A stretch of 57,530 bases of DNA from Clostridia bacterium (GTDB lineage Bacteria; Bacillota; Clostridia; Christensenellales; Aristaeellaceae): positions 1 to 57,530 of the forward strand of contig JAFQOD010000005.1 in NCBI GenBank assembly GCA_017395685.1. The letters are read 5' to 3'. The position numbers and the translations under genes were made by a program. Positions within the stretch are counted from its first letter, which is position 1, and the number at the start of each line of letters is the position of its first letter. The notes below the pieces were generated by a model. The model did no database searches and was not told where the DNA came from. It saw nothing but the letters and a program-made list of their open reading frames with translations. Shown one piece after another: positions 42,084-50,416 of the stretch.

Positions 42084-42446
42084 TTACTTTTTCTCTTCCA
42101 GGTAATGCTGATGCTCGGATACAAAATCCCTTTTCAGATTCTTATCCGCTTTTTTCCGGTAGGCGGCCTCAAAATCCTCTGCCGAGGCGCCGCAGCAGAT
42201 CAGCACATCCGTCAGATACATGAATACATCCGCCATTTCTTCGCAGAAGCGCGCCTTCACATCGGCATTTTCCGCCACTGCTTCCGGGCCCCTTTTTTTC
42301 AGGATGGCAGAAACCTCGCCGATTTCCTCCACGGCGTAGAGCAGATGATTTTTTGCCGTTTCAGGGCTGCAGCCCTCCCAGATACCCTTGTATTTTTCCT
42401 GCAGGGCATGCTGGATATCCATCAGGTGCTGAATGGTCAGGCTCAT
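42084..42446 (-). CDS. MazG-like nucleotide pyrophosphohydrolase
   Basis: A 120-residue all-alpha NTP pyrophosphohydrolase-like protein. The Mg-binding signature is split as usual: AVEEIGEVSAIL (about 37-48) and EEMADVFMYLTDV (about 69-81), equivalent to EExxE...ExxD. Such enzymes remove non-canonical or excess (d)NTPs. Single-domain form. It lies 13 bases after the pyruvate kinase gene in the same direction, so it shares its transcript. Confidence 0.85.
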   Translation of the reverse strand: MSLTIQHLMDIQHALQEKYKGIWEGCSPETAKNHLLYAVEEIGEVSAILKKRGPEAVAENADVKARFCEEMADVFMYLTDVLICCGASAEDFEAAYRKKADKNLKRDFVSEHQHYLEEKK

Positions 42447-42459
42447 TTTCTTTCCCTCA

Positions 42460-43890
42460 TCAGGCCTTTTCGCCCACGATCTGCACCTTCAGCAGATTGG
42501 TGGTGCCGGATACATTGAGGGGCACGCCGGCGGTGATGACCACCAGATCCCCGTTATCCACCAGATCCAATTGCTTGGCGCAGTCCACCGCATGCTGGAA
42601 AAGCTCATCCGTGGTCATCTGGCTGAGGGCCAGCACGGGATATACGCCCCAGGAAAGGGCCAGCTGATGATAGGCCTTTTCCACCGGCGTTGCGGCCACG
42701 ATGGGCTCGAAGGGGCGGAATTTGCTCATGCCTCTTGCGGTCTGGCCGTATTTGGTGACGGCGATGATGGCCTTGGCCTTTACGTCCCGGGCGGTGGTGC
42801 AGGCAGCGTCGCAGATGGCGTCGGTGGTATCCTGATAGCAGGTATCAAAGCCGTAGGCCTTGTACACGCCCATTTCGAAGGCGTCCATTTCCGCCTGACG
42901 GGCGATGCGGGCCATGGCGCGCACCGATTCCACGGGATACTGGCCGGCTGCGCTTTCCCCGGAGAGCATCACAGCGGAGGTGCCGTCAAAGACGGCGTTG
43001 GCAACGTCGGTGATTTCGGCGCGGGTGGGCATGGGGGAATGCATCATGGAATCCAGCATCTGGGTGGCGGTGATGGCCATCTTGCCGGATGCATAGCAGG
43101 CGCGGATGAAGCGCTTCTGCAGGCCGGGCAGCTTTTCATATTCCACTTCCACGCCCATATCGCCCCGGGCCACCATGATGCCGTCGGAATACTGCAGGAT
43201 TTCCTGGAAGTTTTCAATGCCCTCCAGGTTTTCAATCTTGGAAATGATCTTGATATCGTGGCCGCCGTGATAATCCACAAATTTGCGCAGGGCGATCACG
43301 TCTTCCTTGCGGCGCACGAAGGAAGCGGCGATGAAATCCACATCATTTTCCACGCCGAAGATCAGATCCTGCTTGTCCGCTTCGCTCAGGTAAGGCATAT
43401 CGATGGATACCCGGGGGATATTGATGCCCTTGCGGTTGCTGACGATGCCGCCGGCGGTGATGCGGCAGACGGCCTTTTTGTCATCCGCTTCTTCCACCTT
43501 CAGGTGGATGTGGCCGTCATCGATGAGCACGGTGTAGCCGGGCTTCAATTGGCCGATGAGGGCGGGATAGCTGACGGAGCAGCCCTTTTCATCGCCGTCA
43601 CAGGGATCGGCATAGAGGGTGAAGGTGTTGCCCGCCTCCAATTGGATCTTCCCGGCAGGGAACATACCGGTGCGGATTTCCGGGCCCTTGGTATCCAGCA
43701 TGATCGCGGCGGCCAGGCCCAGGGAATCCCGGACGGAACGGAAGGTTTCGATCATTTTTTTGTGGTTTTCATGGGAGCCGTGGGAGAAATTGAGCCGGGC
43801 CACATTCAGGCCGCTTTTGAGCATTTCTGCCATGATGGCAGGATCGGCGCTTGCAGGGCCCAGGGTGCAGACGATTTTTGTTTTGCGCAT
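42460..43890 (-). CDS. pyk: Pyruvate kinase
   Basis: Makes ATP and pyruvate from phosphoenolpyruvate in glycolysis. The start RKTKIVCTLGPAS, then LDTKGPEIRTG, ISKIENLEG with the active-site Lys (near 215), MVARGDMGVE (near 240) and QMLDSMMHSPMPTRAE are all in place; a C-terminal regulatory domain follows. 476 residues without the extra C-terminal PEP-utiliser domain found in some Bacillota. The ATG at 43890 has GGAGGG upstream; a TTG 7 codons earlier is ignored. Confidence 0.97.
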   Translation of the reverse strand: MRKTKIVCTLGPASADPAIMAEMLKSGLNVARLNFSHGSHENHKKMIETFRSVRDSLGLAAAIMLDTKGPEIRTGMFPAGKIQLEAGNTFTLYADPCDGDEKGCSVSYPALIGQLKPGYTVLIDDGHIHLKVEEADDKKAVCRITAGGIVSNRKGINIPRVSIDMPYLSEADKQDLIFGVENDVDFIAASFVRRKEDVIALRKFVDYHGGHDIKIISKIENLEGIENFQEILQYSDGIMVARGDMGVEVEYEKLPGLQKRFIRACYASGKMAITATQMLDSMMHSPMPTRAEITDVANAVFDGTSAVMLSGESAAGQYPVESVRAMARIARQAEMDAFEMGVYKAYGFDTCYQDTTDAICDAACTTARDVKAKAIIAVTKYGQTARGMSKFRPFEPIVAATPVEKAYHQLALSWGVYPVLALSQMTTDELFQHAVDCAKQLDLVDNGDLVVITAGVPLNVSGTTNLLKVQIVGEKA

Positions 43891-43934
43891 ATCAAATAAA
43901 CCCTCCGTCAAGAAAGCATTTTTTACCTTTTTCT

Positions 43935-43963
43935 ATTGTACTCCATTTCGGCCTTTTTCGCAA
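43935..43963 (-). promoter_or_regulatory. Promoter of pyk-mazG
   Basis: Minus-strand TTGCGA, 17-base spacer, TACAAT. Confidence 0.6.
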
Positions 43964-44004
43964 GGGGAGCGGGGCAGATCCCTTTCCCGGCGCTGAATGA
44001 TTCT

Positions 44005-44033
44005 TTGCATTTTTGGAAAATCTATGCTATACT
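44005..44033 (+). promoter_or_regulatory. Promoter of the MIF-like gene
   Basis: TTGCAT, 17-base spacer, TATACT with TGC extension. The leader is only about 25 bases, mostly ribosome binding site. Confidence 0.65.
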
Positions 44034-44063
44034 GCCTGTATTATCATGAGGAGGAATGCCCTT

Positions 44064-44408
44064 ATGCCCTTTATTCATACCCGGGTGAACCGGCCCATCG
44101 ATCAGGAAACGGAAAAAATCCTTTCCCAGCAGCTGGGGGAGGCCATCTCCCTGCTGCCCGGAAAAAGCGAAAGCTGGCTGATGCTGCAGTTTGAGGATAA
44201 CTGTCGGCTGTATTTCAAGGGCGATTGCCAGAAGCCCCTGGCTTTTGTGAATGTGAAGCTGTTCGGCGCTGCGGATGAAGCCGCCTATGAAAAGCTGACG
44301 GCGGAAATCTGCCGCATTCTGCAGGATACCCTTTCCATCGCCCCTGCGCAGGTATATGTGCAGTATGATGAGATTGATCACTGGGGCTGGAACGGCAGCA
44401 ATTTCTGA
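44064..44408 (+). CDS. MIF-like phenylpyruvate tautomerase family protein
   Basis: A 114-residue member of the tautomerase/MIF superfamily. It begins MPFIHTRVN; the Pro exposed after Met removal is the catalytic base of this family, so the ATG behind GAGGAGGAATGCCCTT is the certain start, not the earlier one in frame. ILQDTLSIAPAQVYVQYDEIDHWGWNG at the C-terminus matches MIF (VYINYYDMNAANVGWNN type). Keto-enol tautomerisation of phenylpyruvate is the family activity; the physiological role in bacteria is unsettled. Confidence 0.88.
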   Translation: MPFIHTRVNRPIDQETEKILSQQLGEAISLLPGKSESWLMLQFEDNCRLYFKGDCQKPLAFVNVKLFGAADEAAYEKLTAEICRILQDTLSIAPAQVYVQYDEIDHWGWNGSNF

Positions 44409-44414
44409 ATACAG

Positions 44415-44457
44415 GGAATGAAGGGCGGAAACAGCCTTTCATTCTTTTCTATTTTTC
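44415..44457 (+). terminator. Terminator of the MIF-like gene
   Basis: GAATGAA-GG / CC-TTTCATTC stem with one bulge, followed by TTTTCTATTTTTCC. Confidence 0.7.
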
Positions 44458-44515
44458 CGGCTGTATGAAGCATCGGATCCCGATTGAATTGGGGATCAGG
44501 GGAGAGGAAAAGAAA

Positions 44516-45232
44516 ATGAAAACAGCATTGATCACCGGCGGCTCCCGGGGCATCGGGGCTGAAATGGTGCGTCAGTTTGCAAAGGCGGGCTATCGCACGG
44601 CCTTCACCTATGCCAGAAGCGGGGCGCAGGCCCTGGCCCTGGCGGCGGAAACGGGGGCGCTGGCCATCTGCTGCGATGCAAGAAGCGAAGAAGAAACAAG
44701 AAAAATGGCGGAAAAGGTGCTGGGGGATTTTCATCATCTGGATGTGCTCATCTGCAATGCCGGCACAAGCTATACCGGCCTTGTGCAGGATATGACGGCG
44801 GCGGAATGGGATGATCTTTTTGCCCTGCATGTGCGGGGGGCCTTTCTTGCGGCCAGAGAATTTCTGCCGGGGATGATCTCCCGCCGGGAGGGCAGCATAC
44901 TGTTCATCTCCTCCATGTGGGGGCAGGTGGGGGCCTCCTGCGAGGCCGCCTATTCCGCCTGCAAGGCGGCGCTGATTGGCTTTGCCAAAGCACTGGCCAA
45001 GGAGGCGGGGCCCTCCCATGTGCGGGTCAACTGCATCGCCCCCGGAGTGATTGAAACGGATATGCTCAAGGAGTATTCCCCGGCCGATCTTTCTGCCCTT
45101 TCCGATGAGACACCCCTGGGCCGCCTGGGCACGCCCTATGATGTGGCAAGGGCCGCCCTCTTCCTTTCCGGGAAGGATGCCGCCTTCATTACCGGACAGG
45201 TTTTGGGGGTGAATGGCGGCTTTATTGTATAA
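44516..45232 (+). CDS. SDR-family oxidoreductase (FabG-like)
   Basis: A 238-residue short-chain dehydrogenase. The NAD(P) motif TGGSRGIG is at residues 7-14, ICNAGTS near 80, the catalytic Ser-Tyr-Lys in SSMWGQVGASCEAAYSACK (Tyr near 145, Lys near 149) and the C-terminal TGQVLGVNGGF is the FabG-type ending. It could be a 3-oxoacyl-ACP reductase, but it is alone and not beside fatty-acid genes. Start chosen behind GGAGAGGAAAAGAAA. Confidence 0.9.
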   Translation: MKTALITGGSRGIGAEMVRQFAKAGYRTAFTYARSGAQALALAAETGALAICCDARSEEETRKMAEKVLGDFHHLDVLICNAGTSYTGLVQDMTAAEWDDLFALHVRGAFLAAREFLPGMISRREGSILFISSMWGQVGASCEAAYSACKAALIGFAKALAKEAGPSHVRVNCIAPGVIETDMLKEYSPADLSALSDETPLGRLGTPYDVARAALFLSGKDAAFITGQVLGVNGGFIV

Positions 45233-45353
45233 GAAAATGGAAATATATGGATATCCATTCTCTTTGTGCCTTAAAAATTTCCGTTTTTTTTGCGAATTTG
45301 CCAAAATCCGCGAAAGTTGGCTTCCCGCCCTTCCCAGGCGGGGAAAAATCATG

Positions 45354-45359
45354 TATAAT
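45354..45359 (+). promoter_or_regulatory. -10 element in front of the PRPP synthetase gene
   Basis: Perfect TATAAT; TTCCCA 17 bases upstream is a 4/6 -35. The GC hairpin just before it (TTCCCGCC/GGCGGGGAA) has no T-run and is not a clear terminator. Confidence 0.5.
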
Positions 45360-45409
45360 ATAGATGAAATCCAGGGATTGTTCAACACGATACGAAGGGG
45401 TGGTATGGC

Positions 45410-46621
45410 GTGAACAGCTTTCTGACCGAGTGGGGTAAGGATTTGAAGACGATTCCCGTAGGGCCGCTGGGCATTATTGCCATGGCAGGCTGCGAGGAAA
45501 TGGGAAAGAAAATCAATGGCTGGCTGCAAAAGTGGAATTCTCTCCAGGAGACTCAGGATCCTGAACTGATTACAATGCCGGGCGTCAACCGGGATTCCTT
45601 CCTGATCAAAACCTATTGTCCCCGCTTCGGTACAGGCGAAAGCAAGGGCGTCATCAAAGAAAGCATCCGCGGCTATGATATCTATATCATTGTGGATGTA
45701 TGTGCCTACAATAAAACCTATAAAATGTATGGGGCGGAAGTGCCCATGTCTCCCGATGATCATTTTGCCGATCTCAAGCGGATTATTTCTGCCATTGAGG
45801 GCAAGGCCAAGCGCATCAATGTGATCATGCCCATGCTCTATGAAAGCCGCCAGCATAAGCGCACCTCCCGGGAAAGCCTGGATTGCGCCCTGGCCCTGCA
45901 GGAACTGGAAAATATGGGCGTGGAAAATATCATCACCTTTGACGCCCATGATCCCCGGGTGCAGAATGCCATTCCCCTCACCGGCTTTGAAAATATCATG
46001 CCCACCTATCAGATGATCAAGGCCCTGTGCAAAAAGGAAAAGGATCTGATCATCGATAAAGATCATATGATGGTGGTTTCCCCTGATGAAGGGGCCATGC
46101 AGCGCAATATCTTCTATGCCTCCGTGCTGGGGCTGGATCTGGGCATGTTCTATAAGCGGCGGGATTATACCACCGTGGTCAACGGCCGCAATCCCATCGT
46201 GGCCCATGAATATCTGGGCGCCTCCGTGGAGGGCAAGGATATCATCGTGGTGGATGATATGATCGCCTCCGGCGATTCCATGCTGGATCTGTGCAAGGAA
46301 CTGAAAAAGCGCAAGGCCAACCGGATCATTGCCGCGGCCACCTTTGCTTTCTTCACCAGCGGCCTGGACGCCTTTAACAAGGCCTATGAAGAAGGCTATC
46401 TTTCCCGGGTGATCGCAACCAATCTCACCTACCGCACCCCTGAATTGGTGGCGGCCCCCTGGTTCATTGAAGCGGATCTGAGCAAGTATATGTCCTACAT
46501 CATTGCCACCCTCAATCACGATCGCTCCCTCCATGAATTGCTCAATCCCTACGTAAAGATCAAAACGCTGCTGGGCAAATACCGCAATGATCAGGCGGCC
46601 AGCGGCATCCGGCTGGTGTAA
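45410..46621 (+). CDS. prs: Ribose-phosphate pyrophosphokinase, long form
   Basis: Makes PRPP from ribose-5-phosphate and ATP for nucleotide, His and Trp synthesis. It is 403 residues, well above the usual 315. The flexible-loop KRRDYTTVVNGRNP (near 248), the PRPP-binding loop IVVDDMIASGDSM (near 282-294, replacing the canonical VDDMIDTGGT) and FDAHDPRVQN (near 182) are visible. The extra length is mostly a divergent N-terminus. Clostridia often have this form; whether it keeps normal allostery is unclear. GTG start behind GAAGGGGTGGTATGGC. Confidence 0.88.
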   Translation: MNSFLTEWGKDLKTIPVGPLGIIAMAGCEEMGKKINGWLQKWNSLQETQDPELITMPGVNRDSFLIKTYCPRFGTGESKGVIKESIRGYDIYIIVDVCAYNKTYKMYGAEVPMSPDDHFADLKRIISAIEGKAKRINVIMPMLYESRQHKRTSRESLDCALALQELENMGVENIITFDAHDPRVQNAIPLTGFENIMPTYQMIKALCKKEKDLIIDKDHMMVVSPDEGAMQRNIFYASVLGLDLGMFYKRRDYTTVVNGRNPIVAHEYLGASVEGKDIIVVDDMIASGDSMLDLCKELKKRKANRIIAAATFAFFTSGLDAFNKAYEEGYLSRVIATNLTYRTPELVAAPWFIEADLSKYMSYIIATLNHDRSLHELLNPYVKIKTLLGKYRNDQAASGIRLV

Positions 46622-46624
46622 ATC

Positions 46625-47077
46625 ATGGAAAAGCAGCAGGATGAAATTTTCCTTCCTGTGGAAGGGAATGGGAAAAAGAATCTGGTGCAGTCGGCCAAGG
46701 ATTTTATGGCCGGTGCCCTTTCTCCCCTGAAGGGGAAGGATCTTTCCCAGATGGTGGAAGGCTTCACTTCTGAAATGACGCTGGTGGCGGAAGGCCTGAG
46801 CGAGGATCAGCTGCGCCTTCAGCAGCAGCAGGATCGGATGGACGGCCAGCTGACCGAGGCGGAGGCCCAATTGGCCCAGGCCCGGGAAGAAATCAGGGAA
46901 CTGCAAAAGCAGGTATCCGCCCTGGAAGACCGGCTTGCCAAGGCGGAAAAGGAAAAGAAGGAAAAGAAGCTGAAAAAGACGGAGGGGTTCACTGCCCTGA
47001 TCCGCCAGGCCACCTGGCTTGCGGCCATCATTGCCGGGGCCTGGGTGATCGTCACCATCATCAATTTATTCAAATAA
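46625..47077 (+). CDS. Coiled-coil protein with C-terminal membrane helix
   Basis: A 150-residue protein. Residues about 58-118 are a long coiled coil (QQQQDRMDGQLTEAEAQLAQ onward, ending in a Lys/Glu patch KEKKEKKLKK), followed by one hydrophobic helix (about 129-148). Probably tail-anchored in the membrane with the coil in the cytoplasm. Starts 3 bases after prs. No family recognised. Confidence 0.72.
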   Translation: MEKQQDEIFLPVEGNGKKNLVQSAKDFMAGALSPLKGKDLSQMVEGFTSEMTLVAEGLSEDQLRLQQQQDRMDGQLTEAEAQLAQAREEIRELQKQVSALEDRLAKAEKEKKEKKLKKTEGFTALIRQATWLAAIIAGAWVIVTIINLFK

Positions 47078-47082
47078 TCTGA

Positions 47083-47122
47083 GGGGCGCGGCATCCTGAC
47101 GGGGATGTGCGCCCTTTTTTCT
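47083..47122 (+). terminator. Terminator of prs and its coiled-coil neighbour
   Basis: GGGCGC...GCGCCC outer stem with an inner GCATCC/GGGATGT stem, then TTTTTTCTTT. Confidence 0.82.
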
Positions 47123-47139
47123 TTACAGGAGGATGAAAT

Positions 47140-47646
47140 ATGCCCACTTACGGGGAGCTTGTGCAAAAATATCAGAAGCGGCAGAAGGCCCATATTGCCG
47201 ACAGCGTGGCCGCCGGCCTTTCCTATGCGGATAATCTGGCGGTGGATCTGGGGCTGATGGAGGAAAGCGGGCTGATGGATGCAGTCAGCGGCGCCCTGCC
47301 CTTTGTCTGCATTGCGGTGACCGAGCAGATGAAGGTGATCCTGGGGAAAAAGACCCAGAAGGCGGGCATCAGCGATGGGGTGCAGCGAATGCTGAAAACC
47401 GGGGCGGCCATGAGCGTGGGGGCCATTGCCTCCGTGCTGGGCGGCCCGGCGGCGGCGGTGCCTGCGGCGGCAGGGGCCCGGCTGCTGATCAATCATTACA
47501 GAAGCAAGGCCATGCTTAATCTGCGCATCCAGGAGCGGACACAGCGGCTGCAGGCCCTCAGGCAGCGCCGGGATCAATTTTCTGCGGCTTCTGAGGAGGG
47601 CAGAATCGCCCTTCCTGCCGGGATGGAATGGATCGGGGAAGAATAA
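47140..47646 (+). CDS. Uncharacterised protein with Gly/Ala-rich hydrophobic segment
   Basis: A 168-residue protein. Residues about 88-116 are a Gly/Ala-rich hydrophobic hairpin (AAMSVGAIASVLGGPAAAVPAAAG), possibly membrane-inserted, and about 120-160 a basic amphipathic helix. It resembles proteins that associate peripherally with membranes (EcsC-like), but I cannot make a firm assignment. It has its own strong ribosome binding site (ACAGGAGGATGAAAT), begins just after a terminator and has no visible promoter of its own; readthrough is possible. Confidence 0.7.
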   Translation: MPTYGELVQKYQKRQKAHIADSVAAGLSYADNLAVDLGLMEESGLMDAVSGALPFVCIAVTEQMKVILGKKTQKAGISDGVQRMLKTGAAMSVGAIASVLGGPAAAVPAAAGARLLINHYRSKAMLNLRIQERTQRLQALRQRRDQFSAASEEGRIALPAGMEWIGEE

Positions 47647-47782
47647 AGAGGATCCAACCTGCAATCTATCCGCGGCAAAAGGGATAAAGCCCGTTCCGGG
47701 GGATGCCTTCTGCCGGAATTTTCGGTATGATCGATAGAAACGGAATCTGAAAGAAGGAAAATAAGAACCAAAAGAATGAATT

Positions 47783-47832
47783 CGGCATCCTGGCGCTTTT
47801 CCGCCATCCGGGATGCCGTCTTTTATTTCCAG
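47783..47832 (+). terminator. Terminator before the lipid operon
   Basis: CGGCATCC-TGGCG / CGCCA-(bulge)-GGATGCCG, then TCTTTTATTT. The remainder of the 302-base gap 47647-47948 holds the operon promoter and no gene I can support. Confidence 0.8.
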
Positions 47833-47874
47833 AGGGAAAAACAGCGAAATATTCACATTTTTGACGCATTTTTA

Positions 47875-47903
47875 TAGACATTATTTTTCGGATGCAGTAT
47901 AAT
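47875..47903 (+). promoter_or_regulatory. Sigma-A promoter of the eight-gene lipid operon
   Basis: TAGACA, 17-base spacer and TATAAT: 11 of 12 consensus positions. Predicted transcript start near 47910. The operon gene order and its terminator at 55837-55860 make this a single long transcript. Confidence 0.8.
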
Positions 47904-47948
47904 GTAATATGTATAGGTATCGCCAGGCAGGGGGGAAAACAGCGGGCA

Positions 47949-48485
47949 ATGCAGAAAAAACGGGATGCAAAAACCGGAAGAGGCCATCGGATCGCCCTGT
48001 GCGGCATGGCTATGGCCCTGTCGGCGGCAGTGATGCTGTTGGGCCATATCCTGAGCTTCGGGGAATATTTCTGGTATTTTGTGGCCGCGCTTTTTGTGGA
48101 TCTGCCCAAGAAAACGGGGGATAAGGGGCTGTGCTGCCTGGGATCGATCCTGCTTTCTTCCCTGGTATGCGGTTTCAATTATGTATATCTTGCCTCCTAT
48201 GCCCTGCTGATGGCCCCCTATCCGGTGGTAAAGGCCGCCCTTTCCCATCTGCCCAAGGCGCCCGGCTATTTGTTGACGGTGCTGTTCTGGTGGGCGGGGC
48301 TTTCCGGGATCATGTGGTTTACTCCCATGTTCTTTGTGCAGCTGAGCGCGGTGTCGAATGTGCAGGTGCGGCTGCTGGCGCTGCTGGGGCTTATGCTTCT
48401 CAGCCTGGGCATCGATCTGATTTATCGCCGGCTGCATGCCTTCGGCAAGCAAATTTTATCGAAAGTGATGTTTCGCCTGATATGA
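47949..48485 (+). CDS. Integral membrane protein opening the lipid operon
   Basis: A 178-residue protein with five or six hydrophobic helices separated by short charged loops and a basic N-terminus (MQKKRDAKTGRGHR). Layout resembles small substrate-binding membrane subunits (ECF S-type), but no signature can be fixed. The ATG chosen has an AGGGGGG site at a slightly long distance; an ATG at 47892 lies before the transcript start. Its stop overlaps the adenylating enzyme start (ATGA), so its function should be tied to the pathway. Confidence 0.7.
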   Translation: MQKKRDAKTGRGHRIALCGMAMALSAAVMLLGHILSFGEYFWYFVAALFVDLPKKTGDKGLCCLGSILLSSLVCGFNYVYLASYALLMAPYPVVKAALSHLPKAPGYLLTVLFWWAGLSGIMWFTPMFFVQLSAVSNVQVRLLALLGLMLLSLGIDLIYRRLHAFGKQILSKVMFRLI

Positions 48486-50398
48486 AATTCTATGAAAAGA
48501 TCCTGCAGGAATTAAGAAATGAAGAGCATAGCTTTCGGACCATTTATCGCTATGCCTTCAGCTTTGGGGATCATGTGTATTTTGAGCAGAGCAAAAATCT
48601 GCTGATTGAAAAGATCACCTATGCCCAGGCCCGTCAGGAGGTGCTGCGGCTGACGGCGGTGCTGCAGGAAAAGGCGGCCCCCGGCCAGGTGATTGCCCTT
48701 TCCATGCCAAACAGCCCTTTGTGGGTGGAATGCTTCTGGGCCATCCTGCAGTCGGGCTGCAAGGCGCTGCTGCTTTCCCCCCAGCTGCCCTGGCGGGTGA
48801 TGGAAAAGTGCCTTCAGGATACCGGCTGCCGTCTGCTGCTGGGGGATATTGAGGGCTGCACCATTCCTGCGGTCGGGGCAAAGGAGCTTGCCTCCGCCCG
48901 GCCCGCCCATCCCCTTGCGGATGACCGTAAGGAGGGCTGGGGGGATGAAGTGATCCTGGCCACCTCCAGCACCACCGGCGCCCCCAAATTATATGCCTTT
49001 GACGGAAAGGCCATCTGCGCCCAGATCCTCAACAGCGAATTTGTGCTGAAAAACTGCAGGGATGTGGCCCGTTTCCATCATGGGGTGATCCGGCAGCTGG
49101 CATTTTTGCCCTTTTCCCATATTTTCGGGCTGACGGCCTGTTTCCTGTGGTTTACCATGTTCGGCATCACTTTTGTATTTCTTAAGGATCTGCAGCCTGA
49201 AACCATCCTGCGCACCTGCCGGCTGCATCAGGTGACCCATGTTTTCGCTGTTCCCCTTTTGTGGGATACCATGAATAACCGCATCCGCAAGGCCATCGCC
49301 GATAAGGGGATGACCGAAAAGGCGGAAAAAATGATGAAATTGAGCCTGAAGCTGCAGGATTTCTGGCCCGCTCTGGGCAGAGGCTTTGCGGCGCTGGCCT
49401 TCTCCTCCGTCCGCAAGCAGACCCTGGGTGGCAGCATCAGCTACTGCATCAGCGGCGGCGGCATGCTTTCCAGGGAAACGCTGCCCCTGATCAATGCCAT
49501 CGGCTATCCCCTGGAAAATGGCTATGGCATGACGGAAATCGGCATTGCCTGCGTTACCGTCCGCAAGCCCTCCAGACGCCATGGGGTGGCGGTTGGCAAG
49601 CCCCTGCCCAGCCTTTCCTTTAACCTGGATGAAAAGAAACAGCTGCTGGTGAAGGGAAAATCCTGCTACTGCGCCCGGTATACCGATGGAAAGCGTATTC
49701 CCCGGGAGGAGGATACCTGGTTTGAAACCGGCGATCTGTTCCATCTGGAGGAAACGGGGGATTATGCCTGCATCAGCCGGATGGATGATCTGGTGAACGG
49801 CGCCAATGGGGAACGGATCAGCCCCGACGCCGTTGAAAATGAAATGGCCCTGCCCCTGGAACACTGTGTATTCGGCCAGGGTGATGGAACGCTTGCGCTG
49901 ATGATCCGCCTTCCCGAGCAGTGCACCGTGCTGGAATCCGCCTGGGATAAGGCCATGGCCCAGGTGCAGGCCGCCATTGACGGGCTGCCCCCCTATATGC
50001 GGCCCCGCAGCATTTATCTTTCCCGCCAGGCGCTGCCCCTTTCCCTCAGCGGAAAGATCCGCAGAAAGGCCATCCGGGAGGGGGTTGCGGCAGGTACCTA
50101 TCCCTGCGATCTGATCAATGGCATGAAGCGGCCCGCCGCCGTGGCGGAAGGGGCAGGGGATGAGGCGCTGCTGCGGCAGCTGCAGGAAATGTTTGCCCGG
50201 CATGCCCGCTGCCAGGCTCCGGCCCAGCCGGACAGCCACTTTTTCACCGATCTGGGGGGCGACAGCATGGCCTTCCTGGAACTGATCACGGAGATTGAAA
50301 CCCGGTATACCATCAAGATTACAGACGCCATTTCCTCCGGCATGACCACTCCCCGGGCGGCTTGCGCTCAGGTAATTGCCAGCCTGGAACACCTTTAA
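48482..50398 (+). CDS. Acyl-adenylating enzyme fused to a carrier-protein domain
   Basis: A 638-residue ANL-superfamily ligase. The P-loop is ATSSTTGAPKLYAF near 160-175 (TSSTTGAPK, with Ser for the usual Gly), then NGYGMTEIG near 340, ETGDLFHLEE near 419 and the adenylation Lys in LSLSGKIRRKAI near 526. Residues about 560-638 are an acyl carrier domain with DLGGDSMAFLEL; Ser595 is the expected phosphopantetheine site. It would activate a carboxylic acid, probably a fatty acid, and load it onto its own carrier. Translationally coupled to the upstream membrane gene. Confidence 0.9.
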   Translation: MKFYEKILQELRNEEHSFRTIYRYAFSFGDHVYFEQSKNLLIEKITYAQARQEVLRLTAVLQEKAAPGQVIALSMPNSPLWVECFWAILQSGCKALLLSPQLPWRVMEKCLQDTGCRLLLGDIEGCTIPAVGAKELASARPAHPLADDRKEGWGDEVILATSSTTGAPKLYAFDGKAICAQILNSEFVLKNCRDVARFHHGVIRQLAFLPFSHIFGLTACFLWFTMFGITFVFLKDLQPETILRTCRLHQVTHVFAVPLLWDTMNNRIRKAIADKGMTEKAEKMMKLSLKLQDFWPALGRGFAALAFSSVRKQTLGGSISYCISGGGMLSRETLPLINAIGYPLENGYGMTEIGIACVTVRKPSRRHGVAVGKPLPSLSFNLDEKKQLLVKGKSCYCARYTDGKRIPREEDTWFETGDLFHLEETGDYACISRMDDLVNGANGERISPDAVENEMALPLEHCVFGQGDGTLALMIRLPEQCTVLESAWDKAMAQVQAAIDGLPPYMRPRSIYLSRQALPLSLSGKIRRKAIREGVAAGTYPCDLINGMKRPAAVAEGAGDEALLRQLQEMFARHARCQAPAQPDSHFFTDLGGDSMAFLELITEIETRYTIKITDAISSGMTTPRAACAQVIASLEHL

Positions 50399-50416
50399 AG
50401 AGAGGAAGCAGGAAAT

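Noticed and set aside
45247-45258. 12-bp perfect palindrome ATGGATATCCAT after the SDR gene
   Set aside because: No T-run, no known operator, and not near a promoter element; could be chance.
45354-45413. Possible 20-codon leader peptide ending with a TGA that overlaps the GTG of prs
   Set aside because: The TATAAT promoter element lies inside it, so most of it would not be transcribed, and it has no ribosome binding site.
48352-48358. Perfect Spo0A box TGTCGAA in the first gene of the lipid operon
   Set aside because: Single box inside coding sequence, no tandem partner and far from a promoter; chance occurrence is likely.
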